The notes beneath the pieces were generated by a model. It saw nothing but the letters and a program-made list of their open reading frames with translations, was not told the origin of the DNA and did not search any database. Positions 1 to 8,568 of a stretch of DNA of 34,276 nt are shown here, one piece after another. The position numbers and the translations under genes are program-made. How positions within the stretch are numbered: the first letter of the stretch is position 1; the number at the start of each line of letters is the position of its first letter. Origin of the DNA: PUPG01 sp031323845 (lineage in GTDB: Bacteria; Bacteroidota; Bacteroidia; Bacteroidales; UBA7960); contig JAVIYP010000029.1 of NCBI GenBank assembly GCA_031323845.1, forward strand, positions 1 to 34,276, in the 5' to 3' direction.

Positions 1-115
1 GTCTTGTCCTGAAATAGGTTTACACATTTTGTAAACAAAAATCAGGATTATGAGACACAAATTAAACATGTTAACGAATGATGAAAAACTGGCAGCTGTT
101 CTTGCTAATAGCTAA
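1..115 (+). mobile_element. possible insertion-sequence end with truncated 21-codon ORF
   Basis: The window opens with a short inverted repeat (GTTTAC at 18-23, GTAAAC at 31-36). A small reading frame follows at 50-115; it starts MRHKLNML and stops after 21 codons, just where the first block of the composite intergenic repeat begins. This arrangement resembles the left end of a transposable element whose first ORF has been cut off by another sequence. I cannot assign a family, and the element may extend upstream of the window. It could equally be ordinary intergenic DNA. Confidence 0.2.
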
Positions 116-323
116 AAGCTAAAGGCTAAAAGCAGATCAAGTGAAAAAGGTAAAATGGCTGGTGGTTAAACGCTTTAACAATTAAACGATTAAACGATTC
201 AACAATTATACAATAGTCTAACATCTGCACATTTGCACATTTGCACATTTGCATATCTGCACATCTTCACATCTTTTACATCTTTTACACAGATAATCAA
301 ACCGTAACGAAAATATAAAACGC
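105..323 (+). repeat. composite intergenic repeat, copy A
   Basis: This gene-free stretch is a mosaic of blocks found elsewhere in the window. Positions 110-150 hold a GCTAAAAG/GCTAAAGG block followed by GCAGATcAAGTGAAAAA, matched in reverse orientation at about 11816-11860. Positions 172-220 hold AACGATTAAAC-type repeats, matched at 11549-11600 (reverse) and 30150-30190. Positions 221-286 hold a tandem 8-bp array (ACATCTGC/ACATTTGC), decaying into ACATCTTTT units. The last block, from TTTTACACAGATAATCAAAC to the start codon at 324, is nearly identical to the sequence before the start codon at 11484. No CDS is seen here apart from the 21-codon frame at 50-115. Confidence 0.75.
221..286 (+). 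repeat. 8-bp tandem repeat array (ACATCTGC family)
   Basis: About five units of the 8-bp motif ACATCTGC/ACATTTGC are followed by degenerate ACATCTTC and ACATCTTTT units. The same motif occurs as eight units at 30195-30258 and about two and a half units at 11522-11548 (reverse). The variable unit number suggests slippage. Confidence 0.8.
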
Positions 324-2141
324 ATGAAAAAACTTATCGTCATCAGCATGCTGCTTGTATGCTTTTTATACAGCGCCCAGGCACAATGGAGCAGCAATCC
401 ACTGGAAAACCTGCAGCTTTCCGATTTACCCGGAGAGCAGGCCATTCCCAAGGTGGCCGTTGGACCCGGCGGAGATTTCTATGTTGCTTTCTTCTCGCTT
501 GAGTCGGGCAATTACAACGTGCGTCTTCAGCGCCTTGACAAAGACGGCAATCTTCTGTGGGATGAAAACGGATTGCTGGTCAGCAATCATCCGAGCATGA
601 GCTGGCTTACCGACTGGGACATTGCTGTAGATCATAACAATCATGCCATACTGACCTGGCAGGACATCCGCAGCAACGGTAACAACAATGTAGTGGCTTA
701 CCGGATAACCCCTGAAGGCAGCTTTTTCTGGGGTGAGAACGGCATCATGCTTTCTGATAATGACAATTTCGACGTGGCACCGGTAGTTGCCGTTACGACA
801 GCTAACAATTCCGTTTTTGCCTGGCAATCGGAAGGAAACATCATCATGCAAAAAATCAGTCCTATGGGCATTAAGCTTTGGGGAGACCATGGCATTACCC
901 TGTCATCTGCAAACTCCTATACCTGGCCTCAGCTCATACCGGTCGGCAGCGACGACGTCATCATGAAGTTTTACGAGGACATTGGGCCGTTTTGGGCGCC
1001 GGACAGGCACTTGCTGGCGCAACGCTTTGATGGAAACGGCAGCGCCGTATGGCCTCAGCATACCGTGATCAGCGATGACGGCAACATCACTGCCTGGACA
1101 CAGATTATTTCGATGATCCCGGACCGGAACGATGGGTTTTACATCAGCTGGCACGATTACAGTATTTCTGGCCTCATTGCCTCTGCCCGTTTACAGCATG
1201 TCAACGCAGCGGGACAACCCCAGTTCGCCGCAAACGGGGTTTTGCTCTCAGCCAATCACGGCAACCATCAGTTTTACCCCCAGGTGGCAAAGCCTCAGCA
1301 CGACCCCGGCATCTATGTATATTGGGAAGAAACCAATGGTGACCAGAACCTTTTTGGCATTTATGGCCAAAAGGTTTCGGCTGACGGAAACCTGCTGTGG
1401 GGTGAAAACGGAAAAATAATCATACCCCTTGGATCACAAAGTGTTACGATTGAAGACATTGACGATACCGGTGACGATGTTATGCTGTTTGTATCCCGGC
1501 CCACCGGAGGCACGCACAGGCTGTTACAATCAATGCGCCTGAATAATAAGGGTGAATTTGTCTGGAGTGAGGAGCAGAAGCCCGTTTCCACAGCAGCAGG
1601 CACCAAAGGCCATGTCGATGTAAGTGCCTTCAGCAACGGGCAATGGGTGCTGACATGGAGCGATAACCGCACCGGCGCTGTCAACATATTTGCTCAAAAC
1701 GTACAACCCGACGGAACACTGGGGGTTGTGGACGACAGCGGCCAGTTCACCATCAGCTTTAACGTAGTGAATGATTCTGGGGAGGCCATAACAAACGCCA
1801 CAATCACATTGAATGGGATGGAAAACCAAGAAGGCAGCTATATCTTCGGCGATATGGCCCCGGGTGTTTACAACTATCAGGTCACTGCATTCTGTTATCA
1901 AACAGTAACAGGGGAGCTGACCGTAAGCAACGCACCTGTGGAAATAGAAGTCATAATGCCGAACCTTATGGGAGATGCTAACGGAGACGGAACGGTAAAC
2001 GTGCTGGATGTAATTGCAACGGTCAGTTACTTTATCAATTCCGGCCCGGAAGAATTCTGTTTCTATAATGCTGATGTTAACCAGGATGGTGTAATCAATG
2101 TGCTTGACACCATCGAAATTGTAAATATCTTTCTGAATTGA
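324..2141 (+). CDS. secreted protein with repeated W-x-(E/D)-N-G motifs, a carboxypeptidase-regulatory-like domain and a C-terminal dockerin
   Basis: This 605-residue exported protein has a signal peptide at residues 1-20 (hydrophobic core, AQA cleavage site before Q21). Residues 25 to about 480 contain at least seven spaced copies of a D-G-x-x-x-W-x-E-N-G-like motif, as in LLWDENG, FFWGENG and LLWGENG, which suggests a beta-propeller-like fold. Residues about 485-545 look like a carboxypeptidase-regulatory or Cna-B-like beta-sandwich. Residues 550-605 form a type I dockerin with two calcium-loop segments (GDANGDGTVNVLD and ADVNQDGVINVLD), each followed by a helix. Dockerins bind cohesins; no cohesin gene is seen here. 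The start is set by the signal peptide. The leader up to the ATG is a dispersed repeat shared with the gene starting at 11484. The function of the large N-terminal part is unknown. Confidence 0.85.
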   Translation: MKKLIVISMLLVCFLYSAQAQWSSNPLENLQLSDLPGEQAIPKVAVGPGGDFYVAFFSLESGNYNVRLQRLDKDGNLLWDENGLLVSNHPSMSWLTDWDIAVDHNNHAILTWQDIRSNGNNNVVAYRITPEGSFFWGENGIMLSDNDNFDVAPVVAVTTANNSVFAWQSEGNIIMQKISPMGIKLWGDHGITLSSANSYTWPQLIPVGSDDVIMKFYEDIGPFWAPDRHLLAQRFDGNGSAVWPQHTVISDDGNITAWTQIISMIPDRNDGFYISWHDYSISGLIASARLQHVNAAGQPQFAANGVLLSANHGNHQFYPQVAKPQHDPGIYVYWEETNGDQNLFGIYGQKVSADGNLLWGENGKIIIPLGSQSVTIEDIDDTGDDVMLFVSRPTGGTHRLLQSMRLNNKGEFVWSEEQKPVSTAAGTKGHVDVSAFSNGQWVLTWSDNRTGAVNIFAQNVQPDGTLGVVDDSGQFTISFNVVNDSGEAITNATITLNGMENQEGSYIFGDMAPGVYNYQVTAFCYQTVTGELTVSNAPVEIEVIMPNLMGDANGDGTVNVLDVIATVSYFINSGPEEFCFYNADVNQDGVINVLDTIEIVNIFLN

Positions 2142-2295
2142 GAGGCGCCTTGTCCGGCCTGTTTTTTAGTTTTTTGGATGGATGCTTTGTACGTGCCTGA
2201 CTGCACGGCAATCAGCTGCCGGCCTGTATTTCAGGGCGTGGGAAATGCTTTTTGAGCTGACACATCATGACATCAAAACATAATACTTTTCCCAT

Positions 2296-3558
2296 ATGAA
2301 CACCGATTATGTATTGAACACGAGGGGCATTCTGCCCGGCGCACAGATGCTGTTTGTAGCCTTTGGGGCACTGGTGCTTGTGCCCTTGCTCACGGGGCTG
2401 GACCCCAATGTGGCCCTGTTCACCGCCGGGGCGGGCACCTTGTTGTTTCAAGTGATCACCAGGGGCAGCATTCCCGTATTTCTGGCCAGCTCATTCGCAT
2501 TCATAGCACCGATAATATACGGAGTCCAGACCTGGGGGATTGCAGGAACCATGTGCGGACTGATGGCAGCCGGTCTGTTTTATGTCCTGCTGTCCTTTCT
2601 GATTAAGCTAAAAGGCAGCAACTTCCTGCATAAGCTGCTGCCTCCTGTTGTTACCGGCCCGGTGATCATGGTCATCGGCCTGATTCTTGCCCCGGTGGCC
2701 GTGAATATGGCTATGGGAAAAAGCGGAGACGGGTCCGCAGTGGTATTTCAGGAGTCTCAGGCACTCATCGTTTCCATGGCCACCCTTGCTGTAACCATAG
2801 CAGTAATCATACTGGGAAAAAAGATGCTGCGACTGATCCCTATTTTGTGCGGCATCATAGCGGGATACCTCATCGCCATTCCGTTTGGCATGATAGATCT
2901 TGGTGATGTTCACCATGCTCCCTGGTTTGCAGTCCCGTCATTCACGCGTCCTGAATGGAACCTTCAGGCCATCTTATTTATCGTTCCGGTGGCCATTGCG
3001 CCGGCCATTGAGCATTTTGGCGACATCATTGCCATCAGGTCCGTTACAGGTAAAGACTATTTCACCAAACCGGGCATCCACCGAACCATGCTCGGCGACG
3101 GCGTGGCAACCTCTTTTGCGTCCATGCTGGGCGGTCCTCCGAACACCACCTACTCGGAAGTGACCGGCGCCGTAGCCATACTTAAGGTGTTTAATCCGGC
3201 CATCATGACCTGGGCCGCCATCATTGCCATACTGACGGCCTTTCTCGGGAAAACCGGGGCGCTGCTTCAAACCATACCCCTTCCGGTTATGGGCGGCATT
3301 ATGCTGCTGCTGTTCGGGGCCATCATGGTGGTAGGGCTAAACACACTGGTTAAGTCGGGCAAAGACCTCAGCGATCCGCGAAGGCTGACCATCGTGGCAC
3401 TGATCCTCGTTTTCGGCATCGGCGGCATGTGCTTCTCCGCCGGCGAGTTCGCCATTGAAGGCATAGGCCTGGCCGGCATCTCCGGCGTCATCCTCAACCT
3501 CATCCTTCCCGGAAAAAAAGAAGCGACGCCTGCCAGCGAGCAACCAAAAACATCTTGA
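2296..3558 (+). CDS. uraA: uracil/xanthine permease, NCS2 family (UraA-like)
   Basis: This 420-residue polytopic inner-membrane protein has the 7+7 inverted-repeat (UraA/SLC26) fold pattern of hydrophobic segments. It matches UraA more than purine permeases: it carries IEHFGD at residues 238-243 and GGPPNTTYSEVTG ending near residue 291, followed by IPLPVMGG. By analogy with UraA (E241, H245, E290, recalled from the structure), E239 and E288 would hold the nucleobase, while the position of H245 is D243 here. That change may tune specificity. The gene is followed 1 nt after its stop by the STAS/kinase gene, so the two are probably translationally coupled. It most likely imports the substrate of the convergent minus-strand cluster by proton symport. 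Confidence 0.85.
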   Translation: MNTDYVLNTRGILPGAQMLFVAFGALVLVPLLTGLDPNVALFTAGAGTLLFQVITRGSIPVFLASSFAFIAPIIYGVQTWGIAGTMCGLMAAGLFYVLLSFLIKLKGSNFLHKLLPPVVTGPVIMVIGLILAPVAVNMAMGKSGDGSAVVFQESQALIVSMATLAVTIAVIILGKKMLRLIPILCGIIAGYLIAIPFGMIDLGDVHHAPWFAVPSFTRPEWNLQAILFIVPVAIAPAIEHFGDIIAIRSVTGKDYFTKPGIHRTMLGDGVATSFASMLGGPPNTTYSEVTGAVAILKVFNPAIMTWAAIIAILTAFLGKTGALLQTIPLPVMGGIMLLLFGAIMVVGLNTLVKSGKDLSDPRRLTIVALILVFGIGGMCFSAGEFAIEGIGLAGISGVILNLILPGKKEATPASEQPKTS

Positions 3559-3559
3559 C

Positions 3560-5800
3560 ATGATATCAATAACTGTTCAAAATTTAAACAACACACCTGT
3601 AATTACCATTTGCGGAAGAATTGACACGGGCAGCAGCGACGATTTCAGCAAAGCGCTTCAGTCGCTTTCCGGCGAAACAAAATCCCTCGTGCTCGACTTC
3701 TCACAGTGCCATTATTTGTCAAGTTCCGGTATCAGGGTGCTTATTGTGGCGGCAAAGAAGGCCGCAGCATCAGGCGGCAAAATGTTGCTTGCATCCGTGC
3801 AGGCAGAAGTGTTCCAAGTTCTGGAAATGGCCGGACTGGATAAGGTGTTCGCCATTACCGCAGACGTGTCCGAAGCCATCCAAAGCATCATGGCATCCGA
3901 TGGCAAATCAACAAAAGACCTAACGTTAAAAATTGAGGGCCAAGACTTTCAATTCCAGTGCATGGATGCGGAGCTGCCGTCGCTGATTGAATGGGAAGGC
4001 CTGTATGTTGCAGGCTATGAAGAGCTGGGCGTTTCAGCCGGCTATGGCGCTTTTGCAGAAACACACGACGAAAATGAACTTCATTACGGTCTTTTCGTCT
4101 CCTGCCGGAAACTTGCTGCCTGCCTTCCCGATGCACCTCGTCAGCATGCCGACTTCCGCATTCCGAAAGACCCGGCCATCGCAGGCATGTACGTCAGGCA
4201 CGCCGTTTCCTTCACGGCCGAACCCAATGGCCTTGTTTACAGTATTAACCCTGTTACCGTGCCACTGAACAGCTTTGCAGAAGCTGTCGGAGAGATTAAG
4301 GAAAGGCTCGGCATTCCTTCGGAAAACCCTGCAATGACAATCATTATCAATGCAGATCCTGAACAGCCCAGCCTGTCCATGGTGTTTCATTCAGGAAACG
4401 GACGGTATCAAAACATCCTCAATAAAGAAACTAAACATACGCACCCTGTTTCTCCTGACAAAGCGGCCGGCACCCACCCCGGAGGAATCCTGCTCAGGCT
4501 CGAAAGCCTTCCTGAAAACCCGGCAGCGATGCCTCTTCAGGACGTTTTATCCGAAGTGCTGACCTTTGAAAACATCATGGATGTCGGGCATGTCCGCTAC
4601 GACGACCTGCTTGTGAACCCCGCAGCCTGGGTGTATTTATCCCGCGGGAGCAAGGATGCATCAAGTTTGCTGCCCACGATTGTCGCGGAACAGGATGATG
4701 CGCTGCCGGCACACGAAGCATTCCTGTGCCGGAGCCTGTACGAAGATTCGTCGCGCATTGTATTAACGCAATTGCAGGGCGGATTCTCAGCAAAAACCTA
4801 CCAGGTTGAATCCTTCGACCATGAGGGACGTAAACTCAGACCTACGGTGTTGAAAACAGCCACCCGTGAAACCATAAACCGGGAGGCAGAACGATGCAGG
4901 AAATATGCCATGCCCTATATCCTGAACAACAGCGCTATGGTGCTGGGGACTGCTTCACTTGGGAACACAGGTATGATGCGCTATAATTTTGTAGGCATCG
5001 GCGGTGAAAACTCCAGACTTAGCTGGCTTTATCACTATTACCGTGATTGGCCGATTGAGCAGCTTGAACCCCTGTTCAACACCATCTTCATGGACATCCT
5101 GAAACCCTGGTACGGACAAGTTGTCCGGCAACAAATATATCCGTTCCGCGACCATGACCCCACCACAACCTTTTTCCCGCATATCTTTAAAACCGCCGAA
5201 GAAGTGTTGTCGGTGTCTGCAGACCGTGAGACGATCACTGCCGGAAAGAACAAGCACAAGATCCTGAACCCTTTCTGGTTTTTAAAGCATGAGTTCAAAC
5301 AACGGCACAACTTCGTGCTGGATTATTACACTGCCATATGCCATGGTGATCTTAACATGCAGAACATATTGCTGGATGAGAAGATGAATGTGTACCTTAT
5401 TGATTTTTCTGAAACAAAGCCGCGATCCGCCATATCAGACTTTGCCCGGCTTGAGGATATCTTTATGCTCGATTGCGCTCCGCTGGAAAACCGGCAGGAC
5501 CTGGATGACTTGCTGGAGTTTTTGATCGAATTTTATTCACAGGACCTTTTCGGCGACATCAACATCCCGGAGTATTCCGGCAGGCATTCGAAGGCACTCA
5601 TCCACAATGTTAAGCTCGCTTTGAAAATGAGGGAGTATGCGTTAACCACTGTCATGGGAGATTCCCGGACCCTTCCCTATTATCTGGCACTGCTGGAATG
5701 GATGATACCAATAGTATGTTACAGGATTTCATGGGAACACAAATATGCTTCCATGGTAGCGTCCGGCATACTGTGCGAAAAGATCAGGGAGCTGTTATAG
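3560..5800 (+). CDS. STAS-domain protein fused to an APH/choline-kinase-like domain
   Basis: This 746-residue protein is predicted to be cytoplasmic. Residues 1-115 are a STAS domain of the anti-sigma-factor-antagonist type; the signature loop YLSSSGIRVL (residues 52-61) keeps the serine equivalent to the phosphorylated Ser of RsbV/SpoIIAA (S55 here), but the usual preceding Asp is Ser. Residues about 125-400 are not recognised. Residues about 403-746 look like an APH-type kinase: a Gly-rich loop LQGGFSAKT near 405-413, a candidate beta3 lysine K432, catalytic loop HGDLNMQN with H595, D597 and N602, and metal-binding D615 in LIDFSE. The start is 1 nt after the permease stop. The role is inferred: a sensor/regulator of the permease, or a partner-switching protein that phosphorylates itself or another STAS partner. 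The phosphate acceptor is unknown. Confidence 0.7.
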   Translation: MISITVQNLNNTPVITICGRIDTGSSDDFSKALQSLSGETKSLVLDFSQCHYLSSSGIRVLIVAAKKAAASGGKMLLASVQAEVFQVLEMAGLDKVFAITADVSEAIQSIMASDGKSTKDLTLKIEGQDFQFQCMDAELPSLIEWEGLYVAGYEELGVSAGYGAFAETHDENELHYGLFVSCRKLAACLPDAPRQHADFRIPKDPAIAGMYVRHAVSFTAEPNGLVYSINPVTVPLNSFAEAVGEIKERLGIPSENPAMTIIINADPEQPSLSMVFHSGNGRYQNILNKETKHTHPVSPDKAAGTHPGGILLRLESLPENPAAMPLQDVLSEVLTFENIMDVGHVRYDDLLVNPAAWVYLSRGSKDASSLLPTIVAEQDDALPAHEAFLCRSLYEDSSRIVLTQLQGGFSAKTYQVESFDHEGRKLRPTVLKTATRETINREAERCRKYAMPYILNNSAMVLGTASLGNTGMMRYNFVGIGGENSRLSWLYHYYRDWPIEQLEPLFNTIFMDILKPWYGQVVRQQIYPFRDHDPTTTFFPHIFKTAEEVLSVSADRETITAGKNKHKILNPFWFLKHEFKQRHNFVLDYYTAICHGDLNMQNILLDEKMNVYLIDFSETKPRSAISDFARLEDIFMLDCAPLENRQDLDDLLEFLIEFYSQDLFGDINIPEYSGRHSKALIHNVKLALKMREYALTTVMGDSRTLPYYLALLEWMIPIVCYRISWEHKYASMVASGILCEKIRELL

Positions 5801-5814
5801 CGCTGACGCGGGAT

Positions 5815-7179
5815 TTACAGCAGTATGTCGCGAAGAACAAAAGTGTCTTTGAAGAGGCGCTGTAAGCCATTCAGCCTGCCACAGACCTGGAGGCCGGGCA
5901 CAAAAGGTGTTTCGGGCACGGCAACCGGAACAGAAATGCCCGGCACACCGGTGAACGTCCACGGCAGGCTCATCAGCGGACTTCCTGTTGACGACAATCC
6001 ACGTGGCGGCAGACTTGTAGCTGCCGGACTGACCCAGCAGTCGATGCCCTCTTTGGTCATAACGTTTTCAAGTTCCCGTATGGTGTGCTCTCTCAGCATC
6101 AGGGCCGCCCTTACCGTTTCCTGATCCACCTTCCTGCCGGCCTCAATCAATTGTACGCTGTGGTAGCCATACAGGGAACCATATTCGCTGTGCCACAGCT
6201 TATGAACTTCTGCAAACTCTTTTGCTGCAACGGCTTTATGATGGTGGTTAATGGCTTCAATGTCCTTGAAAAGAGAGGTGTTGACCACATGGAGTCCGTT
6301 TTCGATGAGTTGCCGTACCCACCGGTCAAACCAAAACCTTATGTTGCTGTCTGCCTGCCTCAGATAGGCTTCATCGGGTATTCCCAGTACTGGTTTGTGC
6401 TGTAGCTGATCTGTTGACTTTGTATAGTAATCATACACCTTGCCGGTTGAGGAAGCATCCCGGGGAGGGCTGTCTTCCGGGAACCATTCATCGGTGATCA
6501 CGGATGCAACAAAGGCGGCCGATTCCAGGTCTGCAGTGAAGTATCCCGGCTGGTCAAAGCTCTTTGAAAAAGGAATGATGCCCCGGGTTGGGAGGCTGCC
6601 TGCGCTTGGTTTTACCCCGACCACACCACAATAGGCAGCAGGCCTTACAACAGAGCCAACGGTCTGGGTTCCGAGCGTCAGCGAGGCCAGGCCAGCAGCA
6701 ATGGCAGCAGCAGACCCGCTGCTCGATCCACCCGGAGTATGGCCGGGGTTGAGCGGGTTTTTGGTGAGTCCTGGCTGAAACCAGGCAAATTCAGTGGTTA
6801 CTGTTTTTCCCAGAACCAAAGCTCCGGCGTCCTTCAGCAGCCGGACCAGCTCAGCCTCTTCACCATAAAACAGTTCAGCAGGAAGCGCGGAGCCGCATCG
6901 TGTCTCTAAACCGGATACGCGAATGATATCCTTTACCCCTATGGGCAATCCAAAAAGCGGAGGTCTCTGTTCTTCAGAACCATACTTCTCCAGCAATGCC
7001 CCGGCCTCCGCATGTAAACGGGAACGCCTGCCGGGCTCTTCAACAAAACAATGAAGCGCGCCATCGGCTTCTTCAATACGATCACACCATCCATCCAGGT
7101 ACGAATGAAGATCCAGCGCTCCGGATTTCAACAAGGACAAGGTCTGCAACATCATTAAGAATTGTGTGTTTCTAGGCAT
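5815..7179 (-). CDS. amidase (amidase-signature family)
   Basis: This 454-residue enzyme carries the Ser-cisSer-Lys triad of the amidase signature family. K83 lies in GLPIGVKDI, the cis-serine S152 in GGSSSGSAA, and the nucleophile S176 in TVGSVVRP; the 24-residue spacing of the two serines equals that in FAAH. The family hydrolyses carboxamides, and AtzE/AtzF-type members and ureidomalonase act in N-heterocycle breakdown. It is the last gene of the minus-strand cluster, 20 nt downstream of the CoA-transferase, and converges with the STAS/kinase gene with only 14 nt between stops. In this context it could release ammonia from an amide such as oxamate or malonamate (inference). The substrate cannot be read from sequence; a Gat-type transamidase role is unlikely because no gatB or gatC is nearby. 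Confidence 0.87.
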   Translation of the reverse strand: MPRNTQFLMMLQTLSLLKSGALDLHSYLDGWCDRIEEADGALHCFVEEPGRRSRLHAEAGALLEKYGSEEQRPPLFGLPIGVKDIIRVSGLETRCGSALPAELFYGEEAELVRLLKDAGALVLGKTVTTEFAWFQPGLTKNPLNPGHTPGGSSSGSAAAIAAGLASLTLGTQTVGSVVRPAAYCGVVGVKPSAGSLPTRGIIPFSKSFDQPGYFTADLESAAFVASVITDEWFPEDSPPRDASSTGKVYDYYTKSTDQLQHKPVLGIPDEAYLRQADSNIRFWFDRWVRQLIENGLHVVNTSLFKDIEAINHHHKAVAAKEFAEVHKLWHSEYGSLYGYHSVQLIEAGRKVDQETVRAALMLREHTIRELENVMTKEGIDCWVSPAATSLPPRGLSSTGSPLMSLPWTFTGVPGISVPVAVPETPFVPGLQVCGRLNGLQRLFKDTFVLRDILL

Positions 7180-7199
7180 GGAAGCTAAGCGAATTCTGG

Positions 7200-8393
7200 T
7201 CAGATAACTCCTTCATCTTTGAGTTTTCGGATGCTTTCTTCATCCATGCCTGGCAAGCTGCTTAACAATTCAACATTGTGTTCACCGACATCCGGTGCTG
7301 GGTTGCGCCGGCTGACTTCCGGCACATTGGTCATTTTGAGCGGATTGCCGGCGATTTTTATTTTTCCGGCGTGTTTGTCGTCAACACTCACAAACATATT
7401 ACGGGCATTCAGTTGTTCGTCATCAAAGAGTTTTTCGATGGTGTTGATCGGGGCACAAGGCACTTTGGCCTTTTCAATGATTTCCAGCCACTCATTTGTA
7501 CTTTTCTGTTCAAAAACCGGACTCAGAACAGCAACGAGTTCTTCAAGGTTCTGGGTCCTGAGCCCATTTGTCAGGAAGCGTTCATCTTCTGCAAGGTGTT
7601 CAAGTTCAATGGCTGAGCAAAAAGCCCTCCAGAGATTGTCGTTCCCTACGGCAACCACGAAATAGCCGTCGTTTGCCCTGAATGCCTGGAAGGGTGTGAT
7701 GGTGGGATGCCGGTTACCGATTGGCTGCGGTGATTTTCCTTCAACCTGAAAGCGGGCAAGGGCATTTTCGAGGATGGAGAGCTGGCAATCAAGCATCGAA
7801 ATGTCTATTTTTTGGCCAGTCCCTGTAAGGGTGCGTTGATACAGAGCTGAGGTTATCCCTATGGCCGTGTAGAGTGAGGCGGTAATGTCTCCGAGCGACA
7901 TACCCACGCGCGTAGGAGGTGTATCAGGCCATCCGGTAATGCTCATAATGCCGCCCATGGCCTGCGCCAGTATGTCGTAAGAGGGCCGGCTGCTTAAAGG
8001 ACCGGTGTGGCCGAAGCCTGATGAAGCAGCATAAATGAGGGCCGGATGCAGTTCCTTTAGCACATCGTAACCCAGACCAAGCTTCTCCATGGTTCCGGGA
8101 CGGAAGTTCTCAATCACCACATCGAACTTCGGCAAAAGCTGCTTAAAAATTTGCTTGCCTTTTTCTGTTTTAAGATTCAGCGATATGCTCTTTTTATCCC
8201 TGTTTATGCTGACGAAATAAAGGCTCTTCCCGTTTTTAAAAGGTCCGAAATGTCTTGCGTCATCACCGGTGCCGGGCATTTCCACCTTAACAACTTCTGC
8301 GCCAAGATCACCTAAAATCATAGTACAGAAGGGCCCTGCCAGCACCCTTGTCAAATCAAGAATTCTTACGCCCTCCAGTGGTCTTTTTATCAT
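7200..8393 (-). CDS. class III CoA-transferase (CaiB/BaiF/Frc family)
   Basis: This 397-residue protein has the family hallmarks: the N-terminal GVRILDLTRVLAGPFCTMILGDLGAEVVKVE block, and the catalytic aspartate in MSLGDITASLYTAIG, which falls exactly at D169, the number of the active-site Asp in formyl-CoA:oxalate CoA-transferase. The family moves CoA between carboxylic acids through an aspartyl-CoA thioester and acts in the cytoplasm as an interlocked dimer. The gene lies 20 nt upstream of the amidase and 175 nt downstream of the molybdopterin subunit, in one orientation. It may activate the dicarboxylate left after amide hydrolysis (oxalate or malonate are candidates); substrate assignment within this family from sequence alone is unreliable. 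Confidence 0.9.
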   Translation of the reverse strand: MIKRPLEGVRILDLTRVLAGPFCTMILGDLGAEVVKVEMPGTGDDARHFGPFKNGKSLYFVSINRDKKSISLNLKTEKGKQIFKQLLPKFDVVIENFRPGTMEKLGLGYDVLKELHPALIYAASSGFGHTGPLSSRPSYDILAQAMGGIMSITGWPDTPPTRVGMSLGDITASLYTAIGITSALYQRTLTGTGQKIDISMLDCQLSILENALARFQVEGKSPQPIGNRHPTITPFQAFRANDGYFVVAVGNDNLWRAFCSAIELEHLAEDERFLTNGLRTQNLEELVAVLSPVFEQKSTNEWLEIIEKAKVPCAPINTIEKLFDDEQLNARNMFVSVDDKHAGKIKIAGNPLKMTNVPEVSRRNPAPDVGEHNVELLSSLPGMDEESIRKLKDEGVI

Positions 8394-8568
8394 TTGCCGT
8401 TTGTTTAGAATTCAATACCTTTTCTGTATTTATAATATTCTGTAAGTTTTTGTGCTTTCGCCGGAACCATGTATTTGTGTCAGCATGATTCAGTATTTTT
8501 TTAGCCTGCACTTCATAGCGTTCGGCTTCCCACCACGTTCCCTTCGGGCTTCTTCATGCGCCCGACCT

